64,000 nucleotides of DNA from VXPQ01 sp965248175. GTDB taxonomy: Bacteria > Bacteroidota > Rhodothermia > Rhodothermales > VXPQ01. Each line of letters starts with the position of its first letter. The first letter of the stretch is position 1. The notes under the pieces were generated by a model that saw only the letters and a list, made by a program, of their open reading frames with translations, searched no databases and was not told the DNA's origin. Positions 9,992 through 17,592 of this stretch are shown here, in pieces. The position numbers and the translations under genes are program-made. The DNA lies in the NCBI GenBank assembly GCA_965248175.1, contig OZ252093.1:1488001-1552000 (forward strand). The letters run 5' to 3'.

Positions 9992-10879
9992 ATGGGTGAT
10001 TTTCTTTTTACCGGCACCGGAACGGCGCTCGTTACGCCGTTTACCCCGGATGGAGAACAGATTGATTACGAGGCGTTTTGCCGCCACATGGACATGCAGA
10101 TCGCCGGAGGCGTCGAGGCGCTTGTCGTGCTCGGCACGACCGGCGAGAACGCCACGATCTGGCCCAAAGAGCGCGAGAAACTCGTGATTGCCGCCATTGA
10201 GCACGTGGATGGACGCGTGCCCGTCATTGTGGGTACGGGCAACAACTCCACGAGCGAGAGCATCGTTTTTTCGAAGCAGGCGGAAGCTGCCGGCGCCGAC
10301 GGCCTGCTCGTTGTGGGGCCTTACTACAACAAACCGACGCAGGCGGGTTTCCAGGCCCACGTACAGGCGATTGCAGCAGCGGATTGTCCGATCGTGCTGT
10401 ACAACGTGCCCGGCCGCACCAGCTTCAACATTCTTCCGGACACCATCCTCGAACTGGCGCAGGAAACGCCTTCGGTGGTTGGCGTCAAGGAGGCTTCGGG
10501 CAGCATCGCGCAGATAGGAGATATTCTTGCGGGCCGCCCCGATCACCTGGCCGTGTATTCCGGCGACGATGAAATGACGTTGCCGCTGGTTGCGATGGGC
10601 GGGCATGGCGTGATTTCAGTGGTCGCCAACGTATTGCCTGCCGCTTTCTCGAACCTGACTCGTGCGGCGCTGGAAGGCCGCCTCGACGATGCGCGCCGGG
10701 GGCATTTTGACCTGCTGGAGGCCATGCGGGCCTGTTTTTACGAGACGAATCCGATCCCGGTCAAGGCCATGCTGGCGGAAATGGGGCGGATGAACGGCAG
10801 CCTGCGCCTGCCCCTGGTCGGGATTACGGACCAGACGCTTCCGCGCGTGATCGAGGCATTTCGTCCCCACCTCGATTGA
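9992..10879 (+). CDS. dapA: 4-hydroxy-tetrahydrodipicolinate synthase
   Basis: Condenses pyruvate with aspartate semialdehyde, the committed step to lysine and diaminopimelate. The ATG at 9992 (MGDFLFTGTGTALVTPF) gives 295 residues, normal for the family. The phosphate/carboxylate-binding GTTGE motif is near residues 48-52. YNVPGRT carries the proton-relay Tyr near 136, and VVGVKEASG carries the Schiff-base Lys near 165. The fold is a TIM barrel. It follows dapB, and the next gene is convergent with a gap of only 5 bp, so no room remains for further operon members. Confidence 0.96.
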   Translation: MGDFLFTGTGTALVTPFTPDGEQIDYEAFCRHMDMQIAGGVEALVVLGTTGENATIWPKEREKLVIAAIEHVDGRVPVIVGTGNNSTSESIVFSKQAEAAGADGLLVVGPYYNKPTQAGFQAHVQAIAAADCPIVLYNVPGRTSFNILPDTILELAQETPSVVGVKEASGSIAQIGDILAGRPDHLAVYSGDDEMTLPLVAMGGHGVISVVANVLPAAFSNLTRAALEGRLDDARRGHFDLLEAMRACFYETNPIPVKAMLAEMGRMNGSLRLPLVGITDQTLPRVIEAFRPHLD

Positions 10880-10884
10880 TCCTG

Positions 10885-11361
10885 TCAGCGCGTTCGCGTC
10901 ATGAAGAGCGTGGCCAATCCTGCGAGGGCGGCGGTGTAGAGTGAGGAACCAAGCCAGATGCCGGTGACGATGGATACGTTTTTCGTGCTTGCGTCCAGCG
11001 CGATGAACAGCGCAAACAGCCCGTTGTGCAATAGCGCCACTGCGAGGCTACCGACGAAAATGTACGAGGGGATTACCGGGAAGCTTTCCCGTTCAGTGGA
11101 CCGGAAAAGCCCTATCAAAAACCCCATCAGCGTTTTCACGAACATCTGAATACCCCATGTTCCGTAGAGGGCATCCATAATAAAACCGCTCGCGAATCCC
11201 GTAAGGGCTCCTTGCCGTCGACCGAGCTGCATAGCTGTCCAGGCTACGTACAGCAGCACGGCATCCGGCCAGGCATTCCATATATGGAGTCTTCCCAGCA
11301 AAAGCCATTGCACAGCGATAATCAGAGCGCCGACGGGAATGTGAGCAAGCGATGAGGGCAT
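10885..11361 (-). CDS. mreD: MreD-like rod-shape-determining membrane protein
   Basis: A 158-residue, almost wholly hydrophobic protein with about five predicted membrane helices and short charged loops (LGRRQGALTGFASGFIMDALYGTWGIQ). The length, the GFxxGFxxD-type loop and the helix count fit MreD, a membrane partner in the cell-elongation machinery. It is not beside mreB or mreC here, which is unusual. It lies just downstream of the D-Ala-D-Ala carboxypeptidase gene on the same strand (13-bp gap), consistent with a peptidoglycan role. Small integral membrane proteins are easily misassigned, so the name is provisional. Confidence 0.62.
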   Translation of the reverse strand: MPSSLAHIPVGALIIAVQWLLLGRLHIWNAWPDAVLLYVAWTAMQLGRRQGALTGFASGFIMDALYGTWGIQMFVKTLMGFLIGLFRSTERESFPVIPSYIFVGSLAVALLHNGLFALFIALDASTKNVSIVTGIWLGSSLYTAALAGLATLFMTRTR

Positions 11362-11373
11362 GCAGGCGCCGGA

Positions 11374-12909
11374 TTACGATGGGGAAGAGGAGGCGGCCAG
11401 TTCCATGACGATGCGGTCGATCGTTTGCGTGATCAGGTAGGATGGCCCCGAGCAGTTGTTGGCGAAAACAGCGAAGGCCAGCGTTTGCCCGTCTTGCGTC
11501 GTAACGTAGCCGCTGAGGGATCGCACGAATTCGAGGGAGCCCGTTTTGGCCCGGACGGGCGCCCGGTTCAGTCGGTAGCGAAGCGTGGACCCTCGCTCTC
11601 CACCCCGGGCAAGCGAAGCGAGGAATGCTTCACGCTGTTCGTGCCCGTGCATGTAGGTTAACAGGTTGCCCATGGCGCGCGGCGTAATCATGTTCTTGCG
11701 GGACAATCCCGATCCGTCACGAATTTCGATGTATCTCGTTGCGGCTCCGGCGCGTCTCAACAGTTGTTTGACGCGGTTTTCCGCACCTTGCGCAGAGCCG
11801 TTGGAAGCATACGTCCGAAAGACCTGCTCTGCATAGAAATTATTGCTTTCCTTGTTGACGATACGCAGAATGTCCAGCAGTGGAGGCGATACGTACACGA
11901 ATAAGGGCTCATCCCTGTCGTACCGGAAATCGTTCAGGTCGTCGATGTCGACCGGTTCGCCTTGTACCTCGATACCCGCTTCGCGCAGGTATTGCGCAAA
12001 GGTGTTGGCGGCAAAGGCCGTGGGATTCGATACGGGGACACCGATCGTGCCGTTGTAGGTGCGGGGCAGGCTTCCTTCCAGGGTAATGCGTTCGCTTCTG
12101 AAGTCGCGGCGGGTAGTTATGGCGATGCCCCTCCGCCGGTTGGCCGTGACCATCCGGTTCCGGAAATCGAGAAATCCGTCGGGCCGCATACTGACCCGGG
12201 CAGGACGCCCCGGGGAGCTGGCCTGGATATGCACCAGGACGACATTGTCGTTGTACGCGAGGCCCCCGATGCTTACCCCAACCTCTCGGCTGGCGCTCGA
12301 CGTGACAAAGTCGATATCCCAGCCCTCGGCGTACGGCTGATCGTCGAAGGCATTGTCATCTCCCACGATACGCCCCTCGATCCGCGTGATGCCCATGTTT
12401 GCGAGGTCCCTTGCCCATATTCTGAGCGGGTCGCCGCGGCGGACATGTTCGCTCCCGAACGTGGGGTCGCCCGAGCCGCGTAGCACGAGATCGCCTTTCA
12501 GTACCTCTCCTTCCACCTGCCCGTCGAAATACAGCACTGTGCGGTAGCGGTAATCGCTGCCGAGGGCGTCGAGCGCCGTGGCCGAAGTGAAAATTTTCTG
12601 GTTGGATGCGGGCAGGAAGGCGTTCGAGGCGTTATGCTCGTACCAGGTTTCGCCGGTTTCGACATGCTGCACATACACGCCCCAGAAGGCGTTCTGCGAG
12701 ATGGCTCCACCGAGAAGGTCGTCGAGGTCCGGCGGCGGGCCGGTAGGGGCCGTTGCGAGCGCAAGAGCGATGGCTGCTGCCGGCAGGGTTGCAAGGCGGC
12801 GGCGTTTCGTAGCAGGTAAATCGTTCACGATGTTTCGTATAAGGGATCGCAAGGATATGGAACCTGAATGCATCCGTCGGGTTCGCCTTGACAGTACATT
12901 TCGACACAC
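11374..12909 (-). CDS. dacB: D-alanyl-D-alanine carboxypeptidase / endopeptidase (PBP4 type)
   Basis: A peptidase family S13 (class C penicillin-binding) enzyme that trims or cleaves peptidoglycan cross-links in the periplasm. The serine-lysine motif SNQK lies in LPASNQKIFTSATAL, the SxN motif is in ESNNFYAEQ, and KTG is in RAKTGSLEF. All three active-site motifs are present in order. An N-terminal hydrophobic segment after RRRLATLPA is the export signal. The start is GTG at 12909 or ATG at 12873; the former has an AGGA-like site close upstream. The gene is divergent from the DUF3098 gene 18 bp away, so the two share a promoter region. Confidence 0.93.
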   Translation of the reverse strand: MCRNVLSRRTRRMHSGSISLRSLIRNIVNDLPATKRRRLATLPAAAIALALATAPTGPPPDLDDLLGGAISQNAFWGVYVQHVETGETWYEHNASNAFLPASNQKIFTSATALDALGSDYRYRTVLYFDGQVEGEVLKGDLVLRGSGDPTFGSEHVRRGDPLRIWARDLANMGITRIEGRIVGDDNAFDDQPYAEGWDIDFVTSSASREVGVSIGGLAYNDNVVLVHIQASSPGRPARVSMRPDGFLDFRNRMVTANRRRGIAITTRRDFRSERITLEGSLPRTYNGTIGVPVSNPTAFAANTFAQYLREAGIEVQGEPVDIDDLNDFRYDRDEPLFVYVSPPLLDILRIVNKESNNFYAEQVFRTYASNGSAQGAENRVKQLLRRAGAATRYIEIRDGSGLSRKNMITPRAMGNLLTYMHGHEQREAFLASLARGGERGSTLRYRLNRAPVRAKTGSLEFVRSLSGYVTTQDGQTLAFAVFANNCSGPSYLITQTIDRIVMELAASSSPS

Positions 12910-12927
12910 ATCCTGTTCATGGTATAG

Positions 12928-13215
12928 ATGGCAAAGCTTTCCGGACGACGACGCACTCCGCAGGCCCGTAAGTCGCGGCGCAATGTGCGTATGGTGTTTC
13001 GCCGCAGGAATTATCTGCTGCTCCTGATTGGCGTGGCTGCGATTGTGCTGGGATACGCTATGATGCGTATCGACAACGAGGTGGAAGGGTTCGTTTCGCT
13101 GTATATTGCCCCCCTCATTATTCTGGGCGGATATCTGGAGATCATCTGGGCCATTCTTGTGCGGCCGGAAGATGAGAAAGATTCTTCAAAAAAAACCCGG
13201 CCCACTGTCAGGTAA
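12928..13215 (+). CDS. DUF3098 family small membrane protein
   Basis: A 95-residue protein with a basic N terminus (about 12 Arg/Lys in the first 28 residues) and two membrane helices: NYLLLLIGVAAIVLGYAMM and YIAPLIILGGYLEIIWAIL. This layout, with the FRRRNY lead and the conserved APLIILGGYxxEI second helix, matches DUF3098, a family restricted largely to Bacteroidota-type genomes and often found near ftsX. The function is unknown. It is transcribed divergently from dacB. Confidence 0.8.
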   Translation: MAKLSGRRRTPQARKSRRNVRMVFRRRNYLLLLIGVAAIVLGYAMMRIDNEVEGFVSLYIAPLIILGGYLEIIWAILVRPEDEKDSSKKTRPTVR

Positions 13216-13248
13216 GCAGTCCGGTAGGCAGCCGATCGCTGCTCCGCC

Positions 13249-14601
13249 TCACGGATAGAGCAACGAGCCCGCACGCATCTCGCGGAAGGCGAGCACCTCG
13301 CGTTCCCACGATGCGATGACCGCCTCAGGCGATGCCCCTTGCCGCAGCATGTCCAGCAGGCGTTTCGTGCCGGCAAGCCGGGCCATTCCCTCGGGGCGGT
13401 TCACCAACTCCTCCAGCGTATTCGAGGCGGCTTGCTGCCGGAATACATCGAGGACATGTATTCCGGTCTCTACCGGTCGGAACGCCTGCTCGTCGGTAAG
13501 GACGTAGCGAATTCCCTCCAGGGTTTGCCCTTCCAATTTCGGACGGGACGCCATGCCCGGTATGCTTTCCGGAGTGAAGACGATGGCCTCGAATCGCACG
13601 CCGACAAGTCCCTGCGCGTTGAGCGAATCGGCAGCGGCCGGCCCGTCAAGCCAGGGCGCCCCCACTTGCACGAAAGGCTGCCGGGTGCCTCGTCCCTCGC
13701 TGGCCGCCGTTGCCTCGAAAAGGACGGCGCCGGGGTAGACGAGGGCTGTTTCGAAATCCGGGATGTTGGGACTGGGCGGAATCCAGGGCAGCTCGGTGTC
13801 GGGCCAGAGCATGTTTCGTCGCCATCCCTCCATTGCGACGACATGGAGATCCAGCCCATCGAGTCCTTCCATCATGGATTCGTCCCGGATCATGCGGGCC
13901 AGTTCTCCAACGGTCATGCCGTGGGCCATGGATATGGGGTACTGCCCCACGAAGGACGTATGCTCCGGTTCGAGCACGAAGCCCGACACGTAGTTTCCTC
14001 CCAGCGGGTTGGGGCGATCCAGCACGACGAACGGAATGCCCTGTTCGGCCGCTGCCTGCATGGCCAGACCCATCGTTGAAATGTAGGTGTAGAACCGGGC
14101 CCCGATATCCTGAATGTCGAATACCAGCACATCGGCGCCGCGCAGCATGTCCGGGGTCGGTTTGCGCGTTTCCCCGTAGAGGCTGTACACCGGTGCGCCG
14201 GTGCGTTCGTCCCGCCCATCGGCGATTTTCTCTCCGGCGTCGGCGGTGCCGCGCAGACCGTGTTCGGGCCCGAAAAGCGCCGCAAGTTCCACGTTCGGAG
14301 CGGCGGCAATCAGGTCGATGAGATGCGTCGTGTCGACGCGGGCCGTGTGGTTGACCACCAGACCGACGCGTTTTCCATCGAGCAGGTCGAACCCGTGCTC
14401 CACCAGCACCGCCGCTCCTGTTTTAACAGGCGGTGCATACGCCGCTTCGGAGGGCACGGCGACAGGGTCGGGCCCTTCGGCGGTGTTGCCGCACGCCGAG
14501 CAAAAAAGAAGCGTGGCAAGGATGCCGGTGCGCAGGGCGTTATACCCCGTTCGCCACCAGTTCGCGTTTGCAGAAGAAATAGCCGGCCTCGATGGTTCCA
14601 T
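13249..14601 (-). CDS. namZ: DUF1343 / NamZ-type exo-beta-N-acetylmuramidase, putative lipoprotein
   Basis: The DUF1343 family includes NamZ, which removes terminal N-acetylmuramic acid from peptidoglycan fragments. Diagnostic blocks are GKRVGLVVNHTA, LAALFGPEHGLRG, VFDIQDIGARFYTYISTM, FVVLDRPNPLGG and SMAHGMTVGELARM. The N terminus has a hydrophobic stretch ending LLFCSAC, a good lipobox, so the protein is probably anchored outside the cytoplasm. The ATG at 14601 is the best in-frame start; it overlaps the ndk 3' end by 62 bp in another frame, which is long, so a non-standard start nearer 14550 is possible. Together with dacB and mreD it suggests a local cluster of cell-wall genes. Confidence 0.9.
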   Translation of the reverse strand: MEPSRPAISSANANWWRTGYNALRTGILATLLFCSACGNTAEGPDPVAVPSEAAYAPPVKTGAAVLVEHGFDLLDGKRVGLVVNHTARVDTTHLIDLIAAAPNVELAALFGPEHGLRGTADAGEKIADGRDERTGAPVYSLYGETRKPTPDMLRGADVLVFDIQDIGARFYTYISTMGLAMQAAAEQGIPFVVLDRPNPLGGNYVSGFVLEPEHTSFVGQYPISMAHGMTVGELARMIRDESMMEGLDGLDLHVVAMEGWRRNMLWPDTELPWIPPSPNIPDFETALVYPGAVLFEATAASEGRGTRQPFVQVGAPWLDGPAAADSLNAQGLVGVRFEAIVFTPESIPGMASRPKLEGQTLEGIRYVLTDEQAFRPVETGIHVLDVFRQQAASNTLEELVNRPEGMARLAGTKRLLDMLRQGASPEAVIASWEREVLAFREMRAGSLLYP

Positions 14602-14965
14602 TGGCGACGGAGTCGGATCCGTGGACGATGTTTTGCCCCTTGTTGTCCGCAAAGGCGTGGCGGATAGTTCCTTCCGCTGCTTCCGCCGGATCGGTGGCGC
14701 CGATCAATGCGCGGAAATCCTCCACCGCATTCTCTTTTTCCAGCACCATCGGGACGCATGGACCGCTCGACATGAACTCTGTCAGTTCGTCGAAGAACGA
14801 GTGCCCCTTGTGTACGGCGTAAAACCCTTCGGCTTCCTTGCGGGTGAGTTGCTGCATCCGCAGGGCGCGCAGGACGAATCCGGCTTCCTGAATGCGACGA
14901 ATGACTTCTCCGACAAGGCCCTTGCGGACGCAGTCGGGTTTCAGAATGGCAAGCGTGCGCTCCAT
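14540..14965 (-). CDS. ndk: nucleoside diphosphate kinase
   Basis: Transfers the gamma-phosphate from ATP to NDPs through a phospho-histidine. The 141-residue length is standard. The catalytic His is H115 in NIVHGSDS, preceded by the conserved GTIRHAFA segment. The N terminus ERTLAILKPDCV is typical. Its 3' end overlaps the reading frame of the downstream NamZ-like gene on the same strand. No anomalies. Confidence 0.97.
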   Translation of the reverse strand: MERTLAILKPDCVRKGLVGEVIRRIQEAGFVLRALRMQQLTRKEAEGFYAVHKGHSFFDELTEFMSSGPCVPMVLEKENAVEDFRALIGATDPAEAAEGTIRHAFADNKGQNIVHGSDSVANGTIEAGYFFCKRELVANGV

Positions 14966-15043
14966 ATGTATACGGTGAGTCGGATAAAACGGGTGTGGTA
15001 GTGTGTGTAGGGGCTGCCTGTGAATACCAGCAAAAGCCCTTGG

Positions 15044-16045
15044 TCAGGCCGGATCGGACGCTACATGCCGTTCGGCGTGATAGGACGACCGCACGAGGGG
15101 GCCGCTCTCGACATGATCGATGCCTTTGGCTTCGCCGACGATTTTGTAGTGCATGAACGTGTCCGGATGGACGAATTCCTCGACGGGCAGATGCATGCGC
15201 GTCGGTTGCAGATACTGCCCGATCGTCATGACGTCCACCCCGTTCGCCACGAAATCGTCCATCAGGTCCAGCACTTCGGCTTCCGTTTCGCCCAGCCCGA
15301 CCATGATGCCGCTTTTCGTGCGCAACCCTGCTTCCTTCGAGATGCGGAGCACCTCGAGCGATTGCCGGTAATCGGCTTGCGGGCGGACGCGGCGGTAGAG
15401 GCGCGGGACCGTTTCCACATTGTGATTCATGATATCCGGGCGGGCGTCGATGACCTGCTGCAGCGCCTCCCGGTCGCCCCGAAAATCGGGAATCAGTACT
15501 TCGACGGTACAGCCTTCCCGCGCTTCGCGGATCTTACGAATCGTTTCTGCGAAGATCGGTGCGCCGCCGTCCTTGCGTTCGTCGCGGTTGACACTCGTCA
15601 CGACGGCATGATTCAATTCCATGAGGCGGGCTGCCTTGGCGACGCGGTCCGGCTCATCCCAGTCAAGGCCCTCCGGCGGACGGCCCGTCAGCACGGCGCA
15701 GAAGCCGCACGAACGGGTGCATACGTTGCCGAGGATCATGAAGGTGGCCGTGCCCGCACTCCAGCATTCCCCCATGTTGGGACACCGCGCACTCTGGCAG
15801 ACCGTGTGCAGGTTGTGGTCCTCGATGATGCGGGCCACGTTCCGGTAGGTGGGTCCGTACGGGAGCTTGACGCGGAGCCAGTCCGGGCGCCGCCCCCGGA
15901 CATTGGCAATATCCGGTTGCTGCACCACCGGGAGTTCGAACATACCCGGATCGCCGTCGCCGGAAGAGAAAAGCGGCTCCTTCTTCACCCGTTCGAGCCG
16001 GATGTCGCCGGGGCGCTTGGGCTGTTCTGCTGGCTGGCGGGGCAT
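15044..16045 (-). CDS. lipA: lipoyl synthase
   Basis: A radical-SAM enzyme that inserts two sulfurs into octanoyl chains on lipoyl domains. The auxiliary cluster cysteines are in TVCQSARCPNMGECW and the SAM cluster motif is CTRSCGFC. The C-terminal RSSYHAERH supplies the conserved Ser ligand (RSSYHA). At 333 residues it is slightly long because of an N-terminal extension before LPDWLRVK-type sequence. There is no lipB neighbour; ndk lies 78 bp downstream on the same strand. Confidence 0.96.
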   Translation of the reverse strand: MPRQPAEQPKRPGDIRLERVKKEPLFSSGDGDPGMFELPVVQQPDIANVRGRRPDWLRVKLPYGPTYRNVARIIEDHNLHTVCQSARCPNMGECWSAGTATFMILGNVCTRSCGFCAVLTGRPPEGLDWDEPDRVAKAARLMELNHAVVTSVNRDERKDGGAPIFAETIRKIREAREGCTVEVLIPDFRGDREALQQVIDARPDIMNHNVETVPRLYRRVRPQADYRQSLEVLRISKEAGLRTKSGIMVGLGETEAEVLDLMDDFVANGVDVMTIGQYLQPTRMHLPVEEFVHPDTFMHYKIVGEAKGIDHVESGPLVRSSYHAERHVASDPA

Positions 16046-16219
16046 GGAACGGGGAAGGGCGCGTACGCTGGGCGGGATGGTTTCCGGAATGAACTCCGTT
16101 CATAAATTCTCCGATGCAGGAATACGGTTGATCGCCCGATCGGATCCCCCGGAATCCTTCAGGGCAATGGTATGTAGCAAGAAGACCGATGCTTTTTTTG
16201 CAACCGTTCGCATACCCGC

Positions 16220-17563
16220 ATGAATGATATAGTTTCAAACAATGTGTCTCCCCAGGATGTGCGGCGCATTCTGTCTGAATATTTGCTGGTGAGCGGCATG
16301 AAGCCCCTTGTGCTGGATATGCAGCGCAGCCGGGGGGTACATCTTCACGATGCGGCTACGGGCAAGGAATATCTCGACTTTTTCGGGTTCTTTGCTACCA
16401 GTGTGCTGGGCATGCATCATCCCGCCCTGGTCGAGGATGCGGATTTTCGGGAGCGTTTGCTGGAGGCGGCGCTCCACAAAGTCACGAATTCGGACATAGC
16501 CACCGTGCATCTGGCGCGGTTCGCCAGCACGTTCGGCCGCGTGGCGATTCCGGAGTACTTGCCGTATTCGTTCTTTATTTCCGGCGGTGCGGCGGCCGTC
16601 GAGAATGCCCTGAAGGCGGCATTCGACTGGAAGGTCCGGAAAAACAGGGCGAAGGGGCGCCGGGGCGAGATCGGGAGACAGGTGCTGCATTTCGAACAGG
16701 CGTTCCACGGGCGTTCGGGATACACGCTTTCGCTTACGAACACGGCGGATCCGAACAAAATCCGTCATTTTCCCCTCTTCGACTGGCCGCGCATATCGAA
16801 CCCCAAGATCATTCATCCGCTGGATGCGCATCTCGAGGAGGTCGAGCGGGCCGAAGCCGCCGCGCTCAACCGGGCTAAGGAGCATTTTCAGGCATACGGA
16901 GACGATATCGCCTCGGTGATCATCGAACCCATTCAGGGGGAAGGGGGGGATAACCACTTTCGCCCGGAATTTCTTGTCCGGCTGAAGGAATTGGCCCACG
17001 AGAACGATGCGCTGCTCATCTTCGACGAAGTACAGACCGGCATCGGCATTACCGGACGGTTCTGGGCGCACCAGGCGCTCGGCGTACGCCCCGACCTGAT
17101 TGCGTTCGGGAAGAAAACACAGGTCTGCGGCGTGCTGGCCGGTCCGAAGATGGACGAGGTAGAAGATCATGTATTCCGCTTGCCGGGCCGCATCAACTCG
17201 ACCTGGGGCGGTAATCTTGCGGACATGGTCCGCTTCGACCGGATCCTGGAGGTCGTGGAGGAGCAGGATATCGTGGGCCAGGTAGACGGGCTGGGAGCGC
17301 ATTTGCTCATGCGCCTGCAGGAGCTTGCCGCCGCGCACGCCTGTGTCGGCAACGTTCGGGGGCGGGGCCTCATGTGCGCTTTCGACCTGCCCGACTCCGC
17401 AGTGCGCGCTGCCTTACTCGAAACGTGCTACGAGGAGGGACTGGTCATGCTGGGCTGCGGCGCTTCGTCCGTGCGCTTCAGGCCGCCGCTTATCGTCACG
17501 ACGGACGAACTGGACGAGGGTATAGACCTGATCGACGCGGCGCTACGGCGGATAGGCATGTAG
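16220..17563 (+). CDS. lat: L-lysine 6-transaminase (lysine epsilon-aminotransferase)
   Basis: A PLP-dependent class III aminotransferase of 447 residues. The opening segment (SGMKPLVLDMQRSRGVHLHDAATG), the FFISGGAAAVENALKAAFDWK block and the long QAFHGRSGYTLSLTNT region match L-lysine 6-transaminases rather than ornithine or acetylornithine enzymes. The PLP-binding Lys is in IAFGKKTQVCG near residue 299, and FDEVQTGIG provides the Asp that contacts the pyridine nitrogen. The product, aminoadipate semialdehyde, is an intermediate in lysine degradation and in some secondary pathways. It stands alone, convergent with gyrA. The thrA-dapB-dapA cluster nearby makes lysine, while this gene would consume it. 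Confidence 0.88.
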   Translation: MNDIVSNNVSPQDVRRILSEYLLVSGMKPLVLDMQRSRGVHLHDAATGKEYLDFFGFFATSVLGMHHPALVEDADFRERLLEAALHKVTNSDIATVHLARFASTFGRVAIPEYLPYSFFISGGAAAVENALKAAFDWKVRKNRAKGRRGEIGRQVLHFEQAFHGRSGYTLSLTNTADPNKIRHFPLFDWPRISNPKIIHPLDAHLEEVERAEAAALNRAKEHFQAYGDDIASVIIEPIQGEGGDNHFRPEFLVRLKELAHENDALLIFDEVQTGIGITGRFWAHQALGVRPDLIAFGKKTQVCGVLAGPKMDEVEDHVFRLPGRINSTWGGNLADMVRFDRILEVVEEQDIVGQVDGLGAHLLMRLQELAAAHACVGNVRGRGLMCAFDLPDSAVRAALLETCYEEGLVMLGCGASSVRFRPPLIVTTDELDEGIDLIDAALRRIGM

Positions 17564-17568
17564 AGGCG

Positions 17569-17585
17569 CCCCGATACCAACGGGG
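17569..17585. terminator. short hairpin between convergent lat and gyrA
   Basis: CCCCG, seven-base loop, CGGGG in the 29-bp gap between two convergent genes. It could serve as a bidirectional terminator; no clear T-run follows on either strand. Confidence 0.35.
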
Positions 17586-17592
17586 TAATTCC

